Shown here piece by piece: positions 1 to 7,191 of a DNA stretch of 15,398 bases (positions within the stretch are counted from its first letter, which is position 1; each line of letters opens with the position of its first letter). The notes beneath the pieces were generated by a model. That model did not search any database and was not told the origin of the DNA. It was given only the letters and a program-made list of their open reading frames with translations. The DNA lies in contig CAZVIQ010000017.1 of the NCBI GenBank assembly GCA_964626795.1, positions 1 to 15,398 on the forward strand, in the 5' to 3' direction. Origin of the DNA: RGIG1840 sp964626795 (GTDB taxonomy: Bacteria > Bacillota_I > Bacilli_A > RF39 > UBA660). The position numbers and the translations under genes were made by a program.

Positions 1-488
1 CTTAAAAAACTTAAAGGTGCAAGTATATCTTCATCATTGGTTAAATCCATTAGATTTTCATAAGTTGCTCTAGCTTTTTCTTCAGCAGCAAGATCTTCCT
101 GTAGATCCACTATAGGGTTACCTGTAGATGCTAAATAAGCTGCTGTAAAAGGTACTCCATTTGCATCCATTGGATAAATTCCTTTGTTGTGCTCTGTATA
201 CCAGCCATCAAGTCCAGCCTCTTTAATTTCATTAATTGTTGCATCTTTTAATAACTGTCTTATCATTGTAGAAATCATTTCTACATGACCTAATTCTTCA
301 CATCCAATATCTGTTAAAAGTGCTTTACCTTTATCATCAGGCATAGAAAATCTTTGACAAAGATATCTGATAGAAGCTGAAAGCTCACTGTCTGGACCGC
401 CAAGTTGAGCTGCAAGATTTTTTGCCATTCTTAAGTCTTTTTTTCTAATATTTACTGGATATTCCAACATTTTTTCATACTTAAACAT
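1..488 (-). CDS. cotJC: Spore coat protein CotJC, manganese-catalase family (3' end outside window)
   Basis: The frame starts at 488 with MFKYEKMLEYPV and runs off the left edge after about 162 codons, so the C-terminus of a protein usually near 190 residues is missing. It has the CotJC/Mn-catalase ferritin-like pattern: LAAQLGGPDSELSASIRYL (residues 26-43, with the metal-ligand-type Glu35), CEELGHVEMI (64-72, with Glu65 and His68 as an ExxH-type pair) and LAAEEKARATYE (133-144, supplying the later Glu). The last His ligand would lie beyond the edge. In Bacillus the CotJ proteins are made in the mother cell and sit in the inner spore coat; whether this protein has catalase activity is unknown. 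Its ATG overlaps the TAA of the upstream cotJB-like gene (TAATG), so translational coupling is likely. Confidence 0.93.
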   Translation of the reverse strand, partial: MFKYEKMLEYPVNIRKKDLRMAKNLAAQLGGPDSELSASIRYLCQRFSMPDDKGKALLTDIGCEELGHVEMISTMIRQLLKDATINEIKEAGLDGWYTEHNKGIYPMDANGVPFTAAYLASTGNPIVDLQEDLAAEEKARATYENLMDLTNDEDILAPLSFL

Positions 489-997
489 TAATAAACACCC
501 CCGTTATTCCATGGCCATGGATTATTTATCCAGGTAAACTCTGAATTACTGGTAACATCTGTTGCAAATAAAGGACCATAATTTCTTTCATACTCTCTTT
601 TCAAGTCATTGAGTAAAGCAACATATCTCTTATATGTTTCAAGCATTGTTAAATCTTTTGGATAAATATCAAGATATAAATTCAAATCTTTTGCTGCAAA
701 GTTTAATTCCTGAATTTTTAGCAGTAATTCATCCCTTTTTGTATGAACTACAACTTTATAGTAATAGTCTTTATAAGGTGAATATTCATCTTTAAACATA
801 TTACCTCTGTTTAAACCTTCTTTTACAGGAACAAGTGCAGGGCCTTTCGCTCTAAAATTATTAATATTTAAGTTTTCTATATTGTACATGTAATCATAAT
901 GTTTTTCATTGTTTATATATTCATTATTTTCAACACTTAAATATTTCTTATCTTCATTAATATTAGTAAAATAGTTCTCTCTTTCATCAAAATACAT
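488..997 (-). CDS. cotJB: CotJA-like/CotJB fused spore coat protein
   Basis: Protein of 169 residues. Residues about 88-166 match CotJB: LLLKIQELNFAAKDLNLYLD, then a YPKD turn, the YERNYGPL segment and the C-terminal WINNPWPW motif. Standard CotJB is only about 80-90 residues. The extra N-terminal half carries GPALVPVKEGLNRGNMFKDE near residues 52-71, which resembles the short CotJA core (a VP segment, then L-x-RG-[TN]-hydrophobic-F, then PY). The gene therefore looks like a CotJA-CotJB fusion followed directly by cotJC. Residues 1-50 are Asn/Tyr/Glu-rich and unrecognised. The start is the ATG at 997: AGGAGG at 1005-1010 sits 7-8 bases before it, but only 1 base before the upstream in-frame ATG at 1003. 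The CotJB call is firm; the CotJA assignment is inference. Confidence 0.87.
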   Translation of the reverse strand: MYFDERENYFTNINEDKKYLSVENNEYINNEKHYDYMYNIENLNINNFRAKGPALVPVKEGLNRGNMFKDEYSPYKDYYYKVVVHTKRDELLLKIQELNFAAKDLNLYLDIYPKDLTMLETYKRYVALLNDLKREYERNYGPLFATDVTSNSEFTWINNPWPWNNGGVY

Positions 998-1043
998 AAT
1001 CATTCCTCCTAAAATAGTCTATGACCATGTAAATATTCAAGAT

Positions 1044-1071
1044 ATTATAAATGACCATAGAAAAAAGTAAA
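1044..1071 (-). promoter_or_regulatory. Possible promoter of the cotJ operon
   Basis: On the minus strand TATAAT (1044-1049) is preceded by TTTACT (1066-1071) with a 16-base spacer. In Bacillus, cotJ genes are read by sporulation sigma factors rather than sigma-A, so this sigma-A-like match may not be the one used. The -35 hexamer lies inside one of the AAAGTAA half-sites described separately. Confidence 0.28.
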
Positions 1072-1086
1072 ATTACTTTAAAGTAA
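1064..1086. repeat. Three alternating AAAGTAA half-sites
   Basis: AAAGTAA (1064-1070), its reverse complement TTACTTT (1073-1079) and AAAGTAA again (1080-1086) stand side by side. The last two form a perfect 14-base palindrome, TTACTTTAAAGTAA. They lie midway between the divergent cotJ operon and tsaE. A protein-binding site is possible, but the local AT richness makes chance a real alternative. Confidence 0.4.
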
Positions 1087-1111
1087 AAAAGTGTAAATAA
1101 ACAAAAAGTAC

Positions 1112-1140
1112 TTGTATAAATTATTTTCTTAATATACAAT
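1112..1140 (+). promoter_or_regulatory. Candidate tsaE promoter
   Basis: TTGTAT (1112-1117), a 17-base spacer and TACAAT (1135-1140) resemble a sigma-A promoter. Transcription would then start almost on the GGTGAT ribosome-binding site. A TATAAA at 1115-1120 with a poor -35 is an alternative that would leave a more normal leader. Confidence 0.3.
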
Positions 1141-1156
1141 TAAATTGGTGATAAAA

Positions 1157-1606
1157 GTGGAATACAAGATAACAGTAAATTCGGAGGACGAAACTATTGA
1201 ATTAGCAGAAAATATTGAATCAGAAAAGTTTCCGAACATGGTAATATGTCTTGAAGGAGAACTGGGAAGTGGTAAAACTTTATTTACCAAAGCTTTTGCA
1301 AGAAGTATGGGAATTAAAGATAATATAACTTCGCCTACTTTTAATATTATTAAAGAATATGAAGCAGAGCTGAAACTTTTTCATATGGATGTATATAGAC
1401 TTAATGAACTAAAAGAAGATTTAGGAATAGTTGATTATTTTACTAAAAGAGGAGTAACTATAATTGAATGGGCAGATTTAATACCAGAATTACTTCCTAA
1501 AAATAGATTGGATATAAAAATAAAAATAATAGATGAAAACAGGAGAGTCTTTATATTAGAACCACATGGAAGTAAATATGAAGAGCTTGTAGCGTCAGTA
1601 ATATAA
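1157..1606 (+). CDS. tsaE: tRNA threonylcarbamoyladenosine synthesis ATPase TsaE
   Basis: Cytoplasmic P-loop ATPase that drives the TsaB-TsaD-TsaE complex making the t6A37 modification on ANN-decoding tRNAs. Family motifs are in order: Walker A GELGSGKT, the SPTF switch segment, HMDVYRL (the HxDxYRL motif) and IIEWAD, the Walker B-like strand. The length of 149 residues is normal. The start is taken as GTG 1157 because GGTGAT (1147-1152) is correctly spaced before it; in-frame TTG 1145 and GTG 1148 lie beside or inside that site. TsaE is often followed by tsaB, rimI or tsaD, but here a terminator and a phosphoketolase gene follow, so the other t6A genes must be elsewhere. Confidence 0.95.
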   Translation: MEYKITVNSEDETIELAENIESEKFPNMVICLEGELGSGKTLFTKAFARSMGIKDNITSPTFNIIKEYEAELKLFHMDVYRLNELKEDLGIVDYFTKRGVTIIEWADLIPELLPKNRLDIKIKIIDENRRVFILEPHGSKYEELVASVI

Positions 1607-1613
1607 ATAATTT

Positions 1614-1634
1614 GAATGCTTTGCATTCTTTTTT
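1614..1634 (+). terminator. Rho-independent terminator of tsaE
   Basis: Six-base stem GAATGC/GCATTC (1614-1619 with 1623-1628), a three-base TTT loop and a run of six T (1629-1634), just after the tsaE stop. Confidence 0.8.
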
Positions 1635-1660
1635 GTTAACTAGAAAATATTCTTTATAAA
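1633..1660 (+). promoter_or_regulatory. Candidate phosphoketolase promoter
   Basis: TTGTTA (1633-1638), a 16-base spacer and TATAAA (1655-1660). The -35 begins in the last T residues of the tsaE terminator. A second choice is TTTATA (1653-1658), a 17-base spacer and TATAAT (1676-1681). The dyad ATGAT-AA-ATCAT (1663-1674) would sit at the start point of the first promoter or in the spacer of the second, a position suited to an operator. Confidence 0.4.
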
Positions 1661-1701
1661 ACATGATAAATCATATATAATAAATATATTAGGAGAGTAA
1701 A

Positions 1702-4029
1702 ATGGAAGAAAAAGTTTTAAACGAAATAGAATTAAAAAGGATAGATGGATACTTTAGAGCCTGTAATTATTTGTCAGTAGGACAACTATATCTGCTAAAT
1801 AACCCTTTACTTAGAAAGGAACTTACTTTAGAAGATATTAAACCAAATGTAGTAGGTCACTGGGGTACTGCGCCTGGACAGAATTTTATATATGTTCACT
1901 TAAACAGAATAATTAAAAAATATAACCTTGATATGATTTATATTTCCGGACCTGGTCATGGAGGACAAGCTGTAGTTTCTAATGTGTACTTAGAAGGAAG
2001 CTATACTAAGTTTTATCCTGAAATTACAGAAGATGAAGAAGGTATGAGAAAACTATTCAAGCAGTTTAGTTTTCCCGGAGGAATCTCTTCTCACGTTGCA
2101 CCCGAAACGCCGGGATCAATAAACGAAGGTGGAGAACTTGGATATAGTTTGAGTCATGCTTATGGCGCAGTTTTAGATAATCCAAATCTCATTGCGGCTT
2201 GTGTAGTGGGAGATGGTGAAGCAGAGACTGGTCCTTTGGCGGCTTCTTGGAATATAGTAAAACTTATTAATCCAAAAACTGATGGAGTGGTTCTTCCAAT
2301 TTTACATTTAAATGGATACAAAATTGCAAATCCAACCATAATGGGACGAATGAATGATGAAGAACTAACTGCGTATTTCAGTTCACAGGGATATATGCCT
2401 TTTATAGTAAGTGGAAACGATCCATCAATAATGCATGAGAAGATGGCAGAAACTTTAGAAAAAGTAATAAGTGTTATTAAAAATATAAAAAATTCAGATT
2501 TAAAATATAAATATCCAATGATAATTTTAAGATCGCCTAAAGGTTGGACAGGACCAAAAGAAGTTGAAGGTAGTTTTAAAGCACATCAGGTTCCAATTGT
2601 AGTGAACAAAGATCATCCTGAAAATATTGCCAGACTAGAAGAGTGGCTTAGAAGTTATAAGCCCGAGGAACTTTTTGATGAAAAAGGTGGACTTAGAATT
2701 GAATTTAGAGAATTAATACCTCCTGAAGAGAAGAGAATGGGAAGCAGTCCTCACGCTAACGGTGGACTTTTACTAAAGGAATTAATTTGTCCTGATTTCA
2801 CAAAATATGGTGTGAATATTGAAACAAGAGGATTTCCTCTTGCGTCTGATATGGCAGTTTTAGGAAATTATATAAGAGATCTAGTGAACTTAAATAAAAA
2901 TAATTTTAAAATTTTTGGTCCTGATGAGTTTTTATCAAATAAACTTGGAAGTTCTTTTGAAGTTACTAAAAGAAGATGGAACACACATATCTTTGAAAAA
3001 GATGAATTTTTGTCTCCAGATGGTTGTGTAATAGACAGTATTTTATCTGAACATGTATGCGAAGGAATGCTTGAAGGATATATTCTAACAGGAAGACATG
3101 GTTTCTTTCACAGTTATGAAGCGTTTATTAGAACAATAGATTCTATGGCAAGTCAGCATGCAAAATGGCTTAAAGTCTGTAGTGAATTATACTGGAGAAA
3201 ACCTATAGCGTCTTTAAACTATATTTTAACTTCACATATTTGGCAGCAAGATCATAATGGTTTTACACATCAGGATCCGGGATTTTTAAACCATCTTGTA
3301 ACTAAAAAACCAAGTATAACTAGAATATATCTTCCACCCGATGCCAATTGTTTACTTTCTTGTTTTGATCATACAGTTAAAAGTAAGAATTATATAAATG
3401 TAATCGTAGCTTCAAAACATTTAAGGAATGAATGGCTTACAATGGATGAAGCAGTAAAACATTGCACTAAAGGAATAGGAACCTGGGAATTTGCTTGTAA
3501 TGATAATGGAACTCCAGATATAATAATAGCTTCTGCAGGAGACACTCCGACTATTGAAGCTATCGCAGCAGTCTCAATACTTAAAAAACACTTGAATATT
3601 AAGATTAGGTATATAAATGTAGTTGATTTAATGAAGCTAGTATCAGCTACTGAACATCCACATGGGCTAACCGAAGAAGAATATAATAATTTGTTTACTT
3701 TGGATAAGCCAATTATATTTGCTTTTCATGGTTATCCAAATCTAGTTCATCAGCTTACATATAAAAGAATAAATAAAAATTTACATGTTCACGGATATAA
3801 AGAAGAAGGTACTATTACAACGCCGTTTGATATGAGAGTACAAAATGAGCTTGATAGATATCATTTAGTTCTTTCAGCATTAAAATATTTACCTGAAATG
3901 GGAATTAAAAAAGATGTTCTTAAAAAATATTGTGAGACTAAACTTGAAGAACATAAAAATCATATAAGAGAATATGGTAAAGACATAGATGATGTACTTA
4001 ACTGGTCTTGGGAAAATGTAAATAAATAA
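1702..4029 (+). CDS. xfp: Phosphoketolase (xylulose-5-phosphate/fructose-6-phosphate)
   Basis: Thiamine-diphosphate enzyme that cleaves xylulose 5-phosphate, and often fructose 6-phosphate, with inorganic phosphate. The products are acetyl phosphate plus glyceraldehyde 3-phosphate or erythrose 4-phosphate. The 775 residues are near the usual 790-825. Visible motifs: GHWGTAPGQNF (52-62), GPGHGG (83-88), the SFPGGISSH...ETPGSINEGGELG block (123-147), the ThDP/Mg-binding GDGEAETG (170-177), RSPKGWTGP, and the catalytic-region ILTGRHGFFHSYEAF and SHIWQQDHNGFTHQDPG. AGGAGAG (1691-1697) precedes the ATG. It appears monocistronic, with terminators on both sides. No acetate kinase or phosphotransacetylase is adjacent. 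Substrate preference cannot be read from the sequence. The gene implies heterofermentative or bypass sugar metabolism producing acetate and ATP through acetyl phosphate. Confidence 0.97.
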   Translation: MEEKVLNEIELKRIDGYFRACNYLSVGQLYLLNNPLLRKELTLEDIKPNVVGHWGTAPGQNFIYVHLNRIIKKYNLDMIYISGPGHGGQAVVSNVYLEGSYTKFYPEITEDEEGMRKLFKQFSFPGGISSHVAPETPGSINEGGELGYSLSHAYGAVLDNPNLIAACVVGDGEAETGPLAASWNIVKLINPKTDGVVLPILHLNGYKIANPTIMGRMNDEELTAYFSSQGYMPFIVSGNDPSIMHEKMAETLEKVISVIKNIKNSDLKYKYPMIILRSPKGWTGPKEVEGSFKAHQVPIVVNKDHPENIARLEEWLRSYKPEELFDEKGGLRIEFRELIPPEEKRMGSSPHANGGLLLKELICPDFTKYGVNIETRGFPLASDMAVLGNYIRDLVNLNKNNFKIFGPDEFLSNKLGSSFEVTKRRWNTHIFEKDEFLSPDGCVIDSILSEHVCEGMLEGYILTGRHGFFHSYEAFIRTIDSMASQHAKWLKVCSELYWRKPIASLNYILTSHIWQQDHNGFTHQDPGFLNHLVTKKPSITRIYLPPDANCLLSCFDHTVKSKNYINVIVASKHLRNEWLTMDEAVKHCTKGIGTWEFACNDNGTPDIIIASAGDTPTIEAIAAVSILKKHLNIKIRYINVVDLMKLVSATEHPHGLTEEEYNNLFTLDKPIIFAFHGYPNLVHQLTYKRINKNLHVHGYKEEGTITTPFDMRVQNELDRYHLVLSALKYLPEMGIKKDVLKKYCETKLEEHKNHIREYGKDIDDVLNWSWENVNK

Positions 4030-4047
4030 AAAGTATATGTAATTTAT

Positions 4048-4087
4048 AAAAATACACATTTTAAAATAAAAATATGTGTATTTTTTT
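4048..4087 (+). terminator. Terminator of the phosphoketolase gene
   Basis: ATACACAT (4052-4059) pairs with ATGTGTAT (4074-4081), extended by AAAA/TTTT on the outside. The loop is A/T-rich and about 14 bases, and seven T end the structure. An ATG in its right arm (4074) is in frame with the next gene but is not a credible start. Confidence 0.7.
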
Positions 4088-4121
4088 GAAATTCTGTGTT
4101 ATATTTATAATGGTGATAGAT

Positions 4122-5198
4122 ATGAATCCTTTCAAGGCACCTATGCTTTTGTTAGAAAATAGTACAGATATAGAAATTAAGACCTTACTAAGAGATGTTT
4201 ATTTCAAGTATGGAGAATATAAATATGCACTTAAAACACTTAAATTTGATTATAAGCGTTTCTTGGACATATTACTTTTTACAGATACTCTTTGTACATC
4301 AAATTTAGAATTTCAAAAATTGTCATTAGAAGACATGTTCTATTTTGGATATATGAAAGATGTAGAAAAAGTAAAATTAATTGATAATTTAAGAAGATCA
4401 TTTTTATATGCGTATAAATTTTCTAAAAGTAGTAATGAATATGATATTGATTTTTTTAATAAAATGAACAAAATAATTTTAAGAAAGACTAGAGTAAGCT
4501 CTAATGAAATTGGAAAACTTAGAAAAGGACAGGCTTATATAATGAAACTAGGTTTAGTTGGAAAAAATATTGATTATATTGCGCCTGCACCAAAAGATTT
4601 GAAATTATTAATGAAAAATTATATAGATTATCTAAATAAATCAAATGATGATCCTTTTATAAAATTAGGGATTGCACATTATCAGTTTTTAATAATTCAT
4701 CCCTATACAAAAGGAAATGGAAGAATAGCAAGAATGATGCTTCCAATAGAATTTAATCAATATTTAGGAGAAGAACCAATTTTGTTTATGTCAGAAGTAT
4801 TTGATAAAAACAAAGTTACTTATAGAAGAGTTTTAAACGAATCAAGAGAAGAAAGCCCTGTAATTTTCTTAAAGTTCTTTCTAAAAAGTATTATTGAAAT
4901 GTGTGATATAAATATTAATAAAATAGAAAAAATAAATGAAATATATGAAAAAGACTTTGAATATGTTAAAAAAGAAGTAGGAGGAACTTTAATTAATAAA
5001 GTTTACCCTTATATCTTAAAGACTACGGTTTTTAGCGTAAATGAAATAATAAGTGCTTTAAAGATACATATAAATTCCGCTAATAAAGTCTTAAAGAAAC
5101 TGGTAGAAGTTGGTATTTTAACTAAAGAAAGAAGAACGGGGTGTAACAGGGTTACCTATAGATATAATAAAGTTTTTGATGTTTATATAAACAAGTAG
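4122..5198 (+). CDS. Fic-domain protein with C-terminal winged helix (class II architecture)
   Basis: Protein of 358 residues. Layout: an N-terminal helical Fic_N-like region (about 10-75) with TSNLEF at 59-64, comparable to the inhibitory [ST]xxxE[GN] motif; a flap segment near LRKGQAYI (133-140); the Fic motif HPYTKGNGRIAR (193-204); and a winged-helix domain (about 289-358, including SANKVLKKLVEVGIL). Canonical Fic enzymes transfer AMP from ATP to protein hydroxyls using the motif His, with a D/E that binds magnesium in HPFx[DE]GNGRxxR. Here that residue is Lys197, and the inhibitory motif ends in Phe rather than Gly/Asn. Activity may therefore be altered. The target is unknown; the winged helix suggests DNA binding and perhaps autoregulation. 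GGTGAT at 4112-4117 sets the start at ATG 4122. TATAAT at 4106-4111 abuts that site, with only a poorly spaced TTGAAA upstream. Confidence 0.92.
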   Translation: MNPFKAPMLLLENSTDIEIKTLLRDVYFKYGEYKYALKTLKFDYKRFLDILLFTDTLCTSNLEFQKLSLEDMFYFGYMKDVEKVKLIDNLRRSFLYAYKFSKSSNEYDIDFFNKMNKIILRKTRVSSNEIGKLRKGQAYIMKLGLVGKNIDYIAPAPKDLKLLMKNYIDYLNKSNDDPFIKLGIAHYQFLIIHPYTKGNGRIARMMLPIEFNQYLGEEPILFMSEVFDKNKVTYRRVLNESREESPVIFLKFFLKSIIEMCDININKIEKINEIYEKDFEYVKKEVGGTLINKVYPYILKTTVFSVNEIISALKIHINSANKVLKKLVEVGILTKERRTGCNRVTYRYNKVFDVYINK

Positions 5199-5229
5199 TC
5201 AAAATTCATTCTAATATATAATAAATTTT

Positions 5230-5257
5230 AGATACTTTATATAAAAGTATCTTTTTT
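5230..5257 (+). terminator. Terminator of the Fic gene
   Basis: AGATACTTT (5230-5238) pairs with AAAGTATCT (5244-5252) around a five-base loop, followed by T residues to 5257. Confidence 0.82.
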
Positions 5258-5291
5258 CTTTAAATGAGTATATATAGATTAAAGAAAAAAT

Positions 5292-5314
5292 TTTTCTTGA
5301 TTTAATCGAGAAAA
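5292..5314. promoter_or_regulatory. 23-base near-perfect dyad over the typA -35 region (candidate operator)
   Basis: Arms TTTTCTTGATT (5292-5302) and AATCGAGAAAA (5304-5314) are reverse complements at 10 of 11 positions about a single central T. The dyad covers the -35 hexamer of the proposed typA promoter, so it is upstream of transcription and more likely a protein-binding site than an RNA hairpin. A separate short dyad, AAGAAAAA/TTTTTCTT, directly precedes and partly overlaps it. Confidence 0.5.
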
Positions 5315-5325
5315 TGTTGTATTAT
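5297..5325 (+). promoter_or_regulatory. Candidate typA promoter
   Basis: TTGATT (5297-5302), a 17-base spacer and TATTAT (5320-5325). Transcription would begin near 5332, leaving a leader of about 24 bases before ATG 5356. Confidence 0.6.
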
Positions 5326-5355
5326 CTTTAGGTGCGTAAAAAAGAGGGTGAAAGT

Positions 5356-7158
5356 ATGGAAAAGATTATTAATATAGCAGTTGTAGCACATGTTGATGCT
5401 GGAAAAAGCACACTTGTAGATGCACTTTTAAAACAAAATGGTGTTTTTCGTGATAACGAAGATGTTGGTGTTTGTATAATGGATAGTAATTCTATTGAAA
5501 AAGAAAGAGGAATTACAATTACTGCCAAAAACTGTTCAATAAGATATAAGGATTATAAAATTAATATAGTGGACACTCCGGGACATGCTGATTTTTCAAG
5601 TGAGATTGAAAGAGTAATTAAAACTGTTGATACAGTTATACTTGTAGTGGATTCTGCAGAGGGACCAATGCCTCAAACAAGATTTGTACTAAAAGAAGCA
5701 TTAATTCATAATTTAAAGCCAATACTTTTTATAAATAAGATAGATAAAAATGATGCAAGAGCAGATAAAGTTGTTGATATGACTTTTGATTTATTCTGTG
5801 ATCTTCAAGCTAATAACGAACAACTTGACTTTAAGATAATTTATGGTGTAGCAAGAGACGGTATAGCAAAATATGAACTTGAAGATGAAAGCGATTCCAT
5901 TACTCCTCTTTTAGAAACAATTATAAATACAACTAAACCTTTTGAAGGAAATGAAAACGATAACCTTCAGTTACAGATATCACAGCTTGAATATGATAGT
6001 TTTATAGGAAGGCTTGCTGTAGGAAGAGTAAATAAAGGCAAGATTAAAACAGGTGAAACTGTAAGTCTTATTAAAAACAATGGAGATATAGAGAGTTTTA
6101 AGATTTCAAAATTATTTATAAATGAAGGAATTAAGAAAAAAGAGATAGAAGTAGCATATTATGGTGATATAGTTACAATTGCAGGTTCAAGTGATATTTC
6201 TATTGGGGATACAGTTTGTACTAAAGATGTATTAGATCCTCTAGAACCTATCATTATTGAAAAGCCCACCTTATCAATGAACTTCTTAGTTAATTCTTCA
6301 CCTTTTGCAGGAAAAAGTGGAAAGTTTTTAACTAATAGACATATAAAAGATAGACTTGATAAAGAATTATGTACTAATGTAGGACTGGAAGTTGAAGAAC
6401 TTAGTGGAGTAGATGGCTTTAAAGTATCGGGAAGAGGAGAACTTCATTTATCAATACTTCTTGAAAATATGAGAAGAGAAGGTTATGAACTTTCTGTTTC
6501 TAAACCAGAGGTAATTTTTAAAGATATAGATGGTACTAAATGTGAACCATTTGAAAATGTTTTAATTAATATCCCATCTGAATATCAGGGAACAATAATA
6601 AATGATTTAAATGAAAGAAAAGGAATACTTTTATCAATTACTAATCCAGAAGTTAATTACACTAGAATAGAATATCTTGTACCAACAAGAGGTCTGATTG
6701 GATATAGAACAAGTTTTATAACCAACACAAAAGGCGAAGGTATAATGGTTAGAAGTTTCCATTCATATAATCCATATGCTGGAGAAATAACTCATAGAAA
6801 AAACGGCGTTTTAGTTTCTATGGAAGATGGAGTAACTTTTGGATATTCATTATTTAATTTAGGTGATAGAGGTACAATGATTGTTGAACCAGGTACTTCT
6901 GTTTATAAAGGAATGATAATAGGTATTCATAACAGAGACAATGATCTTGATGTTAATCCATGTAAAAACAAAGAAATGAGTAATACAAGAAGTTCTGGTG
7001 CTGATGAAGCAATAGTGCTTACACCTCCTAGAAAATTTACTTTGGAAGAAGCACTTGAATTTATTGAATCTGATGAGTATGTTGAAATTACTCCAGATGC
7101 ATTAAGACTTAGAAAAAAAATACTAGATCCTAAAGAAAGATACAGAAACAATAAATAA
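5356..7158 (+). CDS. typA: Translational GTPase TypA/BipA
   Basis: Ribosome-binding GTPase of the EF-G/LepA superfamily, linked to large-subunit assembly and stress or low-temperature growth. The 600 residues match the family. G motifs: HVDAGKST (12-19), RGITI (51-55), DTPGH (73-77) and NKID (117-120). Later come the beta-barrel domain with LAVGRVNKG, then GRGELHLSILLENMRREG, VPTRGLIGYR and the BipA-specific C-terminal segment NTRSSGADEAIVLTPP, ending in TPDALRLRKKIL. The P-loop reads HVDAGKST where BipA usually has HVDHGKTT. TetM-type resistance proteins also have DAGKT, but the length and C-terminus are those of BipA. The start is ATG 5356 after GAGGGTG; the upstream in-frame GTG at 5332 would sit at the predicted transcription start. 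Confidence 0.96.
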   Translation: MEKIINIAVVAHVDAGKSTLVDALLKQNGVFRDNEDVGVCIMDSNSIEKERGITITAKNCSIRYKDYKINIVDTPGHADFSSEIERVIKTVDTVILVVDSAEGPMPQTRFVLKEALIHNLKPILFINKIDKNDARADKVVDMTFDLFCDLQANNEQLDFKIIYGVARDGIAKYELEDESDSITPLLETIINTTKPFEGNENDNLQLQISQLEYDSFIGRLAVGRVNKGKIKTGETVSLIKNNGDIESFKISKLFINEGIKKKEIEVAYYGDIVTIAGSSDISIGDTVCTKDVLDPLEPIIIEKPTLSMNFLVNSSPFAGKSGKFLTNRHIKDRLDKELCTNVGLEVEELSGVDGFKVSGRGELHLSILLENMRREGYELSVSKPEVIFKDIDGTKCEPFENVLINIPSEYQGTIINDLNERKGILLSITNPEVNYTRIEYLVPTRGLIGYRTSFITNTKGEGIMVRSFHSYNPYAGEITHRKNGVLVSMEDGVTFGYSLFNLGDRGTMIVEPGTSVYKGMIIGIHNRDNDLDVNPCKNKEMSNTRSSGADEAIVLTPPRKFTLEEALEFIESDEYVEITPDALRLRKKILDPKERYRNNK

Positions 7159-7188
7159 ACCAGTAAAATTATAAAATTACTGGTTTTT
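7158..7188. terminator. Terminator between convergent typA and the unknown operon, possibly bidirectional
   Basis: AACCAGTAA (7158-7166) pairs with TTACTGGTT (7177-7185) around an A/T loop and is followed by T residues to 7188. The left arm begins at the last base of the typA stop. Read on the minus strand, the stem is followed by TTTATTTATT, so it may also end the two-gene operon whose stop is at 7192-7194. Confidence 0.75.
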
Positions 7189-7191
7189 AAA

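Noticed and set aside
1015..1023. CATAGACTA on the minus strand as a sporulation sigma-K-like -10 for cotJ
   Set aside because: It fits CATAnnnTA, but transcription would start within the ribosome-binding site at 1004-1010 and the expected -35 is missing.
1145..1156. Earlier TTG or GTG starts for tsaE
   Set aside because: They lie beside or inside the GGTGAT site that serves GTG 1157, and no binding site precedes them.
4074..4121. Extended N-terminus for the Fic protein starting at ATG 4074
   Set aside because: That ATG is in the right arm of the xfp terminator and has no ribosome-binding site; GGTGAT at 4112-4117 fits ATG 4122.
5356..7158. TetM-type tetracycline resistance protein, suggested by HVDAGKST
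   Set aside because: The 600-residue length, VPTRGLIGYR and the SSGADEAIVLTPP C-terminus are those of TypA/BipA.
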